From Thermoanaerobacterales bacterium (GTDB lineage Bacteria; Actinomycetota; Acidimicrobiia; Acidimicrobiales; JACDCH01): a stretch of DNA of 22,957 nucleotides. Position 1 is the stretch's first letter. Each line of letters starts with the position of its first letter. Shown here piece by piece: positions 1 through 6,435 of this stretch. The DNA is taken from NCBI GenBank assembly GCA_017577565.1, contig PKRH01000051.1:1-22957 (forward strand), given 5' to 3'. The notes under the pieces are model-generated. The model saw only the letters and a list, made by a program, of their open reading frames with translations, was not told the origin of the DNA and ran no database searches. Both the position numbers and the translations under genes were made by a program.

Positions 1-2
1 GC

Positions 3-929
3 CTCGACCCGTCGCAGATCACGGGCACGGGCCCCGGCGGCCGCATCACCCGCGACGACGTGCTGGCCGTGCTCGATCGCGGGGCCGCCGCCAAGTCGCC
101 CGCCGCGGCCCCGGCCGCGCCCGCCGCCCCGCAGGCGCCGCCGGCCCCGGCCGCACCCCCCGCGCCGCAGCCCGCGCCGGCCCCGGCGCCCCAGCCGCTG
201 GCCCGGGCGGGGGAGCGGGACACGGTCATCCCGCACAGCAACATCCGCCGGCGCACCGCCGAGCACATGATCCGCTCGAAGCAGACCTCGGCCCACGTCT
301 ACGCGTCGATCGAGGTCGACTACGAGGCGGTCGAGCAGGTGCGGCGGTCCGAGGGCGCCCGGTTCAAGGCCGACGAGGGCTTCAGCCTCACCTACCTGCC
401 CTTCATCAGCCGGGCCGTCGTCGACGCCATCCGCGAGTTCCCCGAGGTCAACGCGACCTTCGGCGAGAACGAGCTGATCGTGCACAACTACGTCAACCTC
501 GGCATCGCGGTCGACCTCGACTTCAAGGGCCTCATGGTCCCGGTCGTCCGCGACGCCGACGGCAAGCGGCTGCGGGCGATCGCCCGGGAGATCTCCGACC
601 TGGCCCGCCGCGCCCGGTCGAAGCAGCTCGGCCCCGACGACATCGCGGGCGGCACCTTCACCATCACCAACCCGGGGCCGTTCGGCACGACGATGACGAT
701 GCCGATCATCAACCAGCCCCAGGTGGCGATCCTGTCCACGGACGCGGTGAAGCGCCGGCCGGTCGTCGTCGAGCTGCCGGACGGCACCGAGGGCATCGGC
801 ATCCACGCCACCGGCAACCTGACCCTCACGTGGGACCACCGGGCCTTCGACGGCGCCTACGCCGCCGCCTTCCTGCGGAAGGTGAAGGAGGTCCTCGAGA
901 CCCGCGACTGGGCCGCCGAGCTGGCGTGA
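3..929 (+). CDS. 2-oxoacid dehydrogenase E2 acyltransferase, C-terminal part (partial)
   Basis: This is the dihydrolipoamide acyltransferase core of a pyruvate, 2-oxoglutarate or branched-chain dehydrogenase complex, which moves an acyl group from lipoyl-lysine to CoA. The gene enters from the left edge in reading frame 3. The first residues (ITGTGPGGRITRDDV) are the end of the peripheral subunit-binding domain that holds E3. A long Ala/Pro swinging linker follows (about bases 90-210), then the catalytic domain with the family signature DHRAFDG; His is at 837-839 and Asp at 849-851. The N-terminal lipoyl domain lies outside the window. The next gene makes lipoate, matching the dlaT-lipB-lipA neighbourhood of mycobacteria. 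Sequence alone does not settle the acyl substrate (acetyl, succinyl or branched chain). Confidence 0.93.
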   Translation, partial: LDPSQITGTGPGGRITRDDVLAVLDRGAAAKSPAAAPAAPAAPQAPPAPAAPPAPQPAPAPAPQPLARAGERDTVIPHSNIRRRTAEHMIRSKQTSAHVYASIEVDYEAVEQVRRSEGARFKADEGFSLTYLPFISRAVVDAIREFPEVNATFGENELIVHNYVNLGIAVDLDFKGLMVPVVRDADGKRLRAIAREISDLARRARSKQLGPDDIAGGTFTITNPGPFGTTMTMPIINQPQVAILSTDAVKRRPVVVELPDGTEGIGIHATGNLTLTWDHRAFDGAYAAAFLRKVKEVLETRDWAAELA

Positions 930-995
930 CCGGGCCCGCCGCCGGGGTGCCCGGCGCGGCCGGGGCACCCCGGTCCGCTCCGGCGGGCCGGCCAG

Positions 996-1001
996 TAGCC
1001 T
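996..1001 (+). promoter_or_regulatory. Leaderless -10 box (TAGCCT) for lipBA
   Basis: TAGCCT fits the TANNNT -10 consensus and ends exactly 7 nt before the ATG at 1009, so the transcript would start at or next to the start codon. No convincing Shine-Dalgarno sequence precedes the ATG. No good -35 was seen. The same geometry recurs before several other genes here, which supports the call. Confidence 0.6.
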
Positions 1002-1008
1002 CGACGCC

Positions 1009-2745
1009 ATGACGCTCCGGGTGCGCTGGCTGGGTCGGGTCCCCTACCGCGAGGCCTGGGCCCTGCAACGGGCGCTGCACGCCACCTCGCCGGACGACCA
1101 CCTGCTCCTCCTGGAGCACCCGCACGTCTACACCCTCGGCGTGCGGGCCGACCTGCGCCACGTGCTCGTGCGCCCGGAGGACGTCGGCGCCGAGCTGGTG
1201 CGCACCGACCGGGGCGGCGACGTCACCTACCACGGGCCCGGCCAGCTCGTCGGCTACCCGATCGTGTCGCTGCCGCCGAAGCACGGCGTGCGCCACGGCA
1301 AGGCCGACACCGTCGCCTACGTGCGGTCGGTCGAGCAGCTGGTCATCGACGCGCTGGCCGACGTCGGGCTGCCGAACGCCGGCCGGCTGCCGGGCTACCC
1401 CGGCGTGTGGGTCGACCCCGAGGGCGACGACCCCCGCAAGATCGCCGCCATCGGCGTGCGCCTCTCCCGGGGCCGGTCGATGCACGGCTTCGCCCTCAAC
1501 GTGGCGCCCGACATGCGCTACTGGGGCTACATCGTCCCCTGCGGCATCCCCGACAAGCGGGTGACCTCGCTGGCCGAGGAGGGCGTCGACGTGCCCATGC
1601 GGGAGGTCGTCGACGCCGTCGCCGCCCGGGCCGCGGCGCTGTGGGGCCGGGACGGGGTCGACCGCCAGGACGTCGCCTGGCACCACCGCCCCGAGGACCT
1701 GTCCGCGTTCAGCCGCGGCGAGGGCCCGGGGCGGGTGATCAGCGCCTCCGGCCGGGTGGCCGGCACGCGGTCCGGCGGCGGGGACGGTGCCGGCGGGCCC
1801 GACGACGGCGTGCCCGTGCGGCTGCGGGGCCGGTTGGCGGCGGCCGGTGTCACCGAGGGCCTGCACATCGCCGAGCGCAAGCCCGAGTGGCTGCGCCCGA
1901 CCTTCCGCACGGAGCCGTCGTACCTGCGCCTCAAGCGCACGATGCGCGACCTCGACCTGGTGACGGTGTGCGAGGAGGCCGGCTGCCCCAACATCTTCGA
2001 GTGCTGGGCCGACGGCACGGCGACGTTCATGATCAACGGCGAGCGCTGCACGCGGGCGTGCGGGTTCTGCCTGGTCGACACCCGGCACCCCGAGCCGCTC
2101 GACCCCGGCGAGCCCGAGCGGGTCGCCGAGGCCGTCGAGCGCATGGGCCTCGGCTTCGCCGTCGTCACCGCCGTGGCCCGGGACGACCTGCCCGACGGCG
2201 GCGCCGGCGCCTTCGCCGCCACCATCGCCGCCATCCGCCGGCGCACGCCGGGCGTCGAGGTCGAGGTGCTGATCCCCGACTGCAAGGGCGACGAGGAGGC
2301 GCTGGGCACGATCTTCGACGCCCGGCCCGACGTGCTGAACCACAACGTCGAGACCGTGCCCCGCCTGCAGCGGGCGGTGCGCCCGTCGGCCGGCTACGCC
2401 CGGAGCCTGGCCGTGCTGGCCCGGGCCAAGGAGGCCGGCCTCACGACGAAGTCCGGCCTCATCGTCGGCATGGGCGAGACCGACGACGAGGTCCTCTCGA
2501 CGCTGGCCGACCTGCGCGCCGTCGGCGTCGACATCGTCACGATCGGCCAGTACCTGCGGCCGACGACCCACCACCTGCCGGTGGCCCGGTGGGTCGACCC
2601 GGCCACCTTCGCCCGCTACAAGGAGGCGGGCGAGGCCATGGGCATCCCGCACGTCGAGTCCAGCCCGCTCACCCGGTCGAGCTACCACGCCCGGGAGGCG
2701 GCCGGTGCCGCGGGCGCGGCCACCGCCGGCGCCGCCACGGGCTGA
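1009..2745 (+). CDS. lipB-lipA: Fused octanoyltransferase-lipoyl synthase (LipB-LipA)
   Basis: One uninterrupted 578-residue frame carries both steps of de novo lipoylation. Residues about 1-235 are LipB, which moves octanoate from ACP to the E2 or GcvH lysine: signature RGGDVTYHGPGQ from R68, conserved K144, and acyl-thioester C178 in PCGIPDKRVTSL. Residues about 285-570 are LipA, the radical-SAM enzyme that inserts two sulfurs: auxiliary cluster cysteines C321, C326, C332 (CEEAGCPNIFEC), radical-SAM cysteines C347, C351, C354 (CTRACGFC), and the C-terminal RSSY motif whose Ser binds the auxiliary cluster. A Gly-rich linker of about 45 residues joins them. The two are normally separate proteins of about 220-250 and 300 residues. 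The ATG at 1009 is 7 nt after a TAGCCT box. Function is secure; that one polypeptide is made is inferred from the lack of any stop. A GTG near 1736 could give separate LipA by internal initiation. Confidence 0.93.
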   Translation: MTLRVRWLGRVPYREAWALQRALHATSPDDHLLLLEHPHVYTLGVRADLRHVLVRPEDVGAELVRTDRGGDVTYHGPGQLVGYPIVSLPPKHGVRHGKADTVAYVRSVEQLVIDALADVGLPNAGRLPGYPGVWVDPEGDDPRKIAAIGVRLSRGRSMHGFALNVAPDMRYWGYIVPCGIPDKRVTSLAEEGVDVPMREVVDAVAARAAALWGRDGVDRQDVAWHHRPEDLSAFSRGEGPGRVISASGRVAGTRSGGGDGAGGPDDGVPVRLRGRLAAAGVTEGLHIAERKPEWLRPTFRTEPSYLRLKRTMRDLDLVTVCEEAGCPNIFECWADGTATFMINGERCTRACGFCLVDTRHPEPLDPGEPERVAEAVERMGLGFAVVTAVARDDLPDGGAGAFAATIAAIRRRTPGVEVEVLIPDCKGDEEALGTIFDARPDVLNHNVETVPRLQRAVRPSAGYARSLAVLARAKEAGLTTKSGLIVGMGETDDEVLSTLADLRAVGVDIVTIGQYLRPTTHHLPVARWVDPATFARYKEAGEAMGIPHVESSPLTRSSYHAREAAGAAGAATAGAATG

Positions 2746-2758
2746 CCGCCGGGCGGTC
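2744..2758. repeat. Short perfect inverted repeat after lipBA
   Basis: GACCGCC-G-GGCGGTC overlaps the lipBA stop codon and ends 1 nt before the TAGGCT -10 box of the next gene. As RNA it would form only a short stem with a 5-nt loop. It could be a minor terminator or an operator; no T-run follows. Confidence 0.35.
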
Positions 2759-2759
2759 C

Positions 2760-2765
2760 TAGGCT
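2760..2765 (+). promoter_or_regulatory. Leaderless -10 box (TAGGCT) for the M24 peptidase
   Basis: TAGGCT ends 7 nt before the GTG at 2773, the same spacing as upstream of lipBA. There is no clear -35 and no Shine-Dalgarno sequence. Confidence 0.6.
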
Positions 2766-2772
2766 GGCCGCC

Positions 2773-3879
2773 GTGCTGACCGAGCGTGCCGCCCGCGTCC
2801 GGGACCGCATGGTCGACCTCGGCGTCGACGTCCTGCTGCTGTCGGTCGGGCCCGAGCTGCCGTGGCTGACCGGCTACGAGGCGATGCCGCTGGAGCGGCT
2901 CACCATGCTCGTCCTGCCCCGCGACGGCGACGCCACGCTCGTCGTCCCCCGGCTCGAGGCGCCGCGGGTGACCGAGCGCCCCGAGGTCTTCGACCTGCTG
3001 CCCTGGGACGAGACGGACGACCCCGTCCGCCTGGTGGCCGAGCGGGTCGGCCGGGCGGCGACCGTGGCGATCGGCGACCGCACCTGGGCGCGCTTCGTCC
3101 TCGACCTGCAGGCGGCCTGCCCCCGGGCCCGGTTCGTGCGGGCCGACCGGGTGACGGGACCGCTGCGGGCGGTGAAGGACGAGGCCGAGGTGGCGGCGCT
3201 GCGCCGGGCGGCCGCGGCCGTCGACCGCATCGCGGCCGCGCTGCAGGCCGGCGAGATCCCGCTCGTCGGCCGGACCGAGGCCGAGGTGGCGGCCGACCTC
3301 GGGCGGCGGATCGTCGAGGAGGGCCACCGCCGGGTCAACTTCGCCATCGTCGCCGCCGGCGAGAACGCCGCCAGCCCCCACCACGAGCCGGGCGGCCGGG
3401 TCATCCGCCCCGGGGACGTCGTGCTGTGCGACTTCGGGGGCACGATGGACGACGAGCTGGGCATCGGCTACTGCAGCGACATCACCCGCTGCGTGCACGT
3501 CGGCGAGCCGCCGGCCGAGGTCCGCGACGCCTACGCGGTGCTGCACGAGGCCCAGCGGGCGGCGGTCGCCGCCGCCACCGTCGGCACGCCGTGCGAGCAG
3601 GTCGACGCCGTGGCGCGCCGCATCATCGCCGAGGCCGGCCACGGCGACCGGTTCGTCCACCGGACCGGGCACGGCATCGGCGTCGAGGAGCACGAGGACC
3701 CCTACATCGTCGCCGGCAACGCCACGCCGCTGGCGCCGGGCCACGCCTTCTCCGTCGAGCCGGGCATCTACGTGCCGGGGCGGTTCGGGCTGCGGCTCGA
3801 GGACATCGTCGTGGCCACCCCGGACGGCCCCGAGCCGCTCAACCGGGTCGACCACGGACTCGCCGTCGTCGACGGCTGA
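2773..3879 (+). CDS. M24B-family metallopeptidase (Xaa-Pro aminopeptidase/dipeptidase-like)
   Basis: A 368-residue cytosolic metallopeptidase of the pita-bread fold that would remove N-terminal residues or split Xaa-Pro peptides. Residues 1-130 form the creatinase-like N-terminal domain. Residues about 140-360 are the catalytic domain, with all five metal ligands present: D220 (CDFGG), D236 (YCSDITR), H300 (HRTGHGIGVEEHED), E329 (SVEPGIY) and E343 (RLEDIV). Length matches bacterial PepQ/YpdF-like enzymes. The GTG start is chosen because it sits 7 nt after a TANNNT box and gives a typical N terminus. Exact peptide preference cannot be read from sequence. It is co-directional with lipBA but seems to have its own promoter. 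Confidence 0.92.
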   Translation: MLTERAARVRDRMVDLGVDVLLLSVGPELPWLTGYEAMPLERLTMLVLPRDGDATLVVPRLEAPRVTERPEVFDLLPWDETDDPVRLVAERVGRAATVAIGDRTWARFVLDLQAACPRARFVRADRVTGPLRAVKDEAEVAALRRAAAAVDRIAAALQAGEIPLVGRTEAEVAADLGRRIVEEGHRRVNFAIVAAGENAASPHHEPGGRVIRPGDVVLCDFGGTMDDELGIGYCSDITRCVHVGEPPAEVRDAYAVLHEAQRAAVAAATVGTPCEQVDAVARRIIAEAGHGDRFVHRTGHGIGVEEHEDPYIVAGNATPLAPGHAFSVEPGIYVPGRFGLRLEDIVVATPDGPEPLNRVDHGLAVVDG

Positions 3880-3931
3880 CCGTCGCCGGCCGGGCCCGGG
3901 CGCGGATTGCCCCGGTCGGCGGGCCGGGACC

Positions 3932-3937
3932 TACCCT
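3932..3937 (+). promoter_or_regulatory. Leaderless -10 box (TACCCT) for the membrane protein
   Basis: TACCCT ends 7 nt before the GTG at 3945. A TTGCCC lies 19 nt upstream as a possible, slightly far -35. Confidence 0.6.
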
Positions 3938-3944
3938 CGCCGCC

Positions 3945-4799
3945 GTGATCCGCCTCGACGCCGCGACCGTGCTGCTGCAGTGGGCCGTCGGCGGCCTGCT
4001 GTTCCTGTGGGTCACGACCCGGGGCCGGGAGGTGGGCATCGGCTACGGCTGGCTGCTGCGCGGCACCTACATGCTCATGGCGGCCGCGGCGCTGGCCGTC
4101 GGGGTGTGGCTCGACCCGGTGCCCGTGCGGGAGGCCTCGGCGGCCGGGGTGGTGGCCGCGTCCGGCGTCGCGCTCGGCGTGTCGATCGTGCGGCGCAAGG
4201 CCGGCGTGGCGGGGGAGCGGGCCCGGCGAGAGCGGCGGGCGGCACGGGTCGCCGCCATGACCGGCATCGACCGGCGACCGGACGGTCCCGACCCCGAGGT
4301 CCCCGAGTTCCCGCCGGCCCTCGACCTCGTCGCCCCGCTCGTCGGCGTGCCGGGTCTGGTGGCGGCCGGCATCGACGCCGGCGACCCGGCCCTCCTGTCG
4401 GTCGTGCGGGTGCTGGTCGGGGCGGCGTTCCTCGGCTCGGTGTCCGACGGGATGCTGCTCGGCCACTGGTACCTGGTGCAGCCGGGCCTCGCCCGCCGCC
4501 CGCTCATCGAGATGGTGCGCTGGACCGGCATCATCTGGCCCTTCGAGGTCGCGGCCCTGCTGTGGCCGACCGGCATGGTGTCGGTGCTGGACGGCTCGAT
4601 CGACGACGGCTACGGCGGGATGCTCGGGTGGTTCTGGGTGGCGTGCGCCGTGACCACCATCGGGCTGGTCGTGGTCACCCGGGCGGCGCTGCGGGAGCGC
4701 TACTACTCGGCGGTCATGGCCGCGACCGGCCTGCTCTACCTGGCGATCCTCACCGCCTTCGGCACCGACCTGGTCGCCCGGGCGGTGCTGGCCGGCTGA
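3945..4799 (+). CDS. Unrecognised multi-pass membrane protein
   Basis: I do not recognise a characterised family. The 284-residue product has about seven or eight hydrophobic segments: roughly 8-24, 36-56, 65-83, 126-143, 150-172, 192-212, 226-246 and 255-280. A charged loop at 84-122 (Arg-rich, then Asp/Pro-rich) is probably cytoplasmic. A notable polar-aromatic motif, GHWYLVQPGLARRPL, lies at 173-187 at the end of a membrane segment. The GTG start is supported by a TACCCT box 7 nt upstream, and the hydrophobic pattern begins right after it. The gene converges with the small membrane gene at 4844-5077 across a hairpin. A His/Trp/Tyr-containing membrane motif could bind a cofactor, but that is only a guess. 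Confidence 0.82.
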   Translation: MIRLDAATVLLQWAVGGLLFLWVTTRGREVGIGYGWLLRGTYMLMAAAALAVGVWLDPVPVREASAAGVVAASGVALGVSIVRRKAGVAGERARRERRAARVAAMTGIDRRPDGPDPEVPEFPPALDLVAPLVGVPGLVAAGIDAGDPALLSVVRVLVGAAFLGSVSDGMLLGHWYLVQPGLARRPLIEMVRWTGIIWPFEVAALLWPTGMVSVLDGSIDDGYGGMLGWFWVACAVTTIGLVVVTRAALRERYYSAVMAATGLLYLAILTAFGTDLVARAVLAG

Positions 4800-4801
4800 C
4801 A

Positions 4802-4818
4802 GGCCGGGGCGCCCGGCC
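4802..4818. terminator. Possible bidirectional terminator hairpin
   Basis: GGCCGGG-GCG-CCCGGCC is a perfect 7-bp GC stem with a 3-nt loop, in the 44-bp gap between two convergent genes, 2 nt after the stop of the upstream one. No T-tract follows, as is common in GC-rich actinobacteria. Confidence 0.5.
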
Positions 4819-4843
4819 GGTCCCCCACGGGCGGGGCGCGGGC

Positions 4844-5077
4844 TCACCCGTCGTCGGCTGCGCCGCCGGCGGTGCCGGCGCCGCCCGCGGCGCCGGGGCT
4901 CCCGGCGTGGCGGCGGCCGATCCGCACGAGCACGGCGGCGCCGACGCCGATGAGCGTGGCGGGGAGCAGCCAGCGGGCCTCCTCGATCAGCTCGCCACCG
5001 GCCAGCACGACGACGCCCGCGGCGACGGTGGCGCAGCCGAGGACGAACGACACGGGGTCGAAGCGGCGCCTAGCCAC
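4844..5077 (-). CDS. Small two-helix membrane protein next to the PspC/Toastrack gene
   Basis: A 77-residue protein with two hydrophobic segments (about 9-27 and 37-54), a basic N terminus (ARRRF), and an Ala/Gly-rich acidic tail. The GTG at 5077 lies inside the last codons of the upstream PspC gene, so the genes overlap by 8 nt and are probably translationally coupled. I do not recognise a named family. Its place suggests a partner or accessory of the PspC/Toastrack protein in the membrane. It is too short to exclude a spurious ORF, but the membrane pattern and overlap argue for a real gene. Confidence 0.7.
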   Translation of the reverse strand: MARRRFDPVSFVLGCATVAAGVVVLAGGELIEEARWLLPATLIGVGAAVLVRIGRRHAGSPGAAGGAGTAGGAADDG

Positions 5078-6332
5078 GGTCCACCTCGATCTTGCCCAGC
5101 CCCACCTGCAGGTCGAGCTCGAGCTTCGGGCCGGCGCCGGGGGCGTCGAGCGTGAACCGCTGGTCGACGAAGGCCCCGTTCTCGACCCGGTTGTCGATCC
5201 GGGTGCCGCGCTCGGCGAGGACCGCGCCCACCCGGGTCCGGGCCCGGACCTCGACGTCCGCGTCGCGGGGGACGACGACCCGCAGGTGGCCGGCCCCGAC
5301 CGCGGCCTGGAGCTCCCGCACCCGCGTGCGGGACAGCGGCGCGTCCCGCAGGTCGATCTCGAGCCGGCCGGCCAGCAGCTCGTGCCGCTCGTCGAACTGG
5401 TCCGCGGCCTCGACCACGACCCGGCGCTCGCCGGTGCCGGCGTCCAGCGGGACGCCGAGGACCTCGCCGGCGACGAGCACGAGGGCGAGGACGACCGCCA
5501 CCGGCAGCAGCGGCCAGGCCCCGCCGTACCAGGCGCCGACGACGAGGGCGGCGCCGATGCCGACGAGACCCCAGCCGAGCGCGGCCTCACGGGAGACGTC
5601 GGCCAGGCCGAGCCCGTCGATCAGCCAGAGCACGCCGGTGCCGACGAGCAGCAGCGCGCCGGCGACGGCGGCCGTGCCCGACCAGCGCCTCGCCGGTCGG
5701 GCCGGCGCCTCGGCGGTGGCAGGGGCTCCGGTGGACCACCGGGGCGAGGCCGGGGGAGAAGTCTCACCTGGTGGTCCACCGTCGGTCCGGATCGCCCCTC
5801 GGGACGACCCATACCCAACTGTAGTGCCTTCATCACGCTCTGCGTCGGAAAGTTTCGAAGATGTCACAGACGCCTGCTCAGCGGCTCCCTCGGGCGGCGG
5901 CACCGGCGACGGCGGGTCGTCCCGGCGGGCCCGCAGGACCATCCAGGTGCCGACGCCGACGAGCAGCACGCCGGCGGGCAGCGGGTCGAACCACCACCGG
6001 TGAGTGCCGAGCAGCGCCAGGGCGACGACGACCGCCAGCGCGCCGACCAGCAGGGTCGACGGCAGGTCGCGGTCGGGGGCGCGCCGGCGGGGCACGTCCG
6101 GTGCACGCTCGGGCAGGACGGCGGCCGCCACGACGTAGGCCACCACCGGTGCCGGCGTGAGCAGCGTCAGCAGGAGGGCGGCGAGGCGCACCAGCGTCAC
6201 GTCGAGGCCGAGGTGGTCGGCCAGGCCGGCGCACACCCCGGCGATCAGCCGGTCCTCGGGCTCGCGCACCAGGCGCCGCCCGTCCTCGCCGCGGGTCTCG
6301 GGGCGCGGGGGAGCGGAGGAGGGTTGGTCCAT
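5070..6332 (-). CDS. PspC-domain membrane protein with C-terminal Toastrack/LiaF-like domain
   Basis: A 420-residue envelope-stress protein. Residues about 22-75 form a PspC domain (RLIAGVCAGLADHLG, then a membrane helix ending AAAVLP). Further helices lie at about 93-110, 118-134, 219-239, 250-268 and 272-292. Residues about 300-420 form a beta-rich soluble domain of the LiaF C-terminal/Toastrack type, with repeated hydrophobic strands. A low-complexity linker (137-216) splits the protein into two halves. The ATG at 6332 is preferred because the 91 codons upstream look like antisense of the kinase gene. The gene is divergent from a PspC-kinase/regulator pair, the arrangement of Lia/Psp-like three-component stress systems; by analogy it may restrain or sense for the kinase. 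The promoter is unclear: CACGAT 6 nt before the ATG is only a weak -10. Confidence 0.85.
   Translation of the reverse strand: MDQPSSAPPRPETRGEDGRRLVREPEDRLIAGVCAGLADHLGLDVTLVRLAALLLTLLTPAPVVAYVVAAAVLPERAPDVPRRRAPDRDLPSTLLVGALAVVVALALLGTHRWWFDPLPAGVLLVGVGTWMVLRARRDDPPSPVPPPEGAAEQASVTSSKLSDAERDEGTTVGYGSSRGAIRTDGGPPGETSPPASPRWSTGAPATAEAPARPARRWSGTAAVAGALLLVGTGVLWLIDGLGLADVSREAALGWGLVGIGAALVVGAWYGGAWPLLPVAVVLALVLVAGEVLGVPLDAGTGERRVVVEAADQFDERHELLAGRLEIDLRDAPLSRTRVRELQAAVGAGHLRVVVPRDADVEVRARTRVGAVLAERGTRIDNRVENGAFVDQRFTLDAPGAGPKLELDLQVGLGKIEVDRG
5729..5781. repeat. Pair of GGTGGWCCACC palindromes inside the PspC gene
   Basis: GGTGGACCACC (5730-5740) and GGTGGTCCACC (5770-5780) are each perfect palindromes around one central base, with centres 40 bp apart. 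With one flanking base they form a 12-bp inverted repeat. They are read in different codon phases, so protein conservation does not explain the match. Confidence 0.55.
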
Positions 6333-6356
6333 GGCGCCATCGTGCGGGCCGCCCGG

Positions 6357-6392
6357 GGGACCGGCAATCAGGGATGTCCCTGACCCGGTCCC
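6357..6392. promoter_or_regulatory. Long inverted repeat in the divergent PspC/kinase promoter region
   Basis: Outer arms GGGACCGG (6357-6364) and CCGGTCCC (6385-6392) enclose the inner palindrome TCAGGGATGTCCCTGA (6368-6383). In all, 15 bp are paired with a small asymmetric interior gap. It sits in the 103-bp gap between the divergent starts at 6332 and 6436. This fits an operator for a dimeric regulator, most simply the adjacent NarL-type regulator. That link is inference. Confidence 0.6.
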
Positions 6393-6435
6393 GGAGGCGC
6401 GACCGAGCCCGGAGTCGTCATCATGGTCGCGGACC

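Noticed and set aside
826..3855. Very long open frame on the - strand (about 1000 codons)
   Set aside because: It is antisense to three well-recognised genes and reads as Arg/Gly/Pro/Asp-rich low complexity. Long false frames are expected in DNA this GC-rich.
5621..5836. Small - strand ORF beginning MMKALQLGMGRPEG in the GC dip
   Set aside because: The start looks gene-like, but the rest becomes a Pro/Arg-rich shadow of the PspC frame. No ribosome-binding site or -10 is properly placed.
6320..6345. CACGAT 6 nt before the PspC start as a leaderless -10
   Set aside because: It lacks the first T of TANNNT. A similar CAAGCT precedes the phospholipase start; both are too weak to count with the others.
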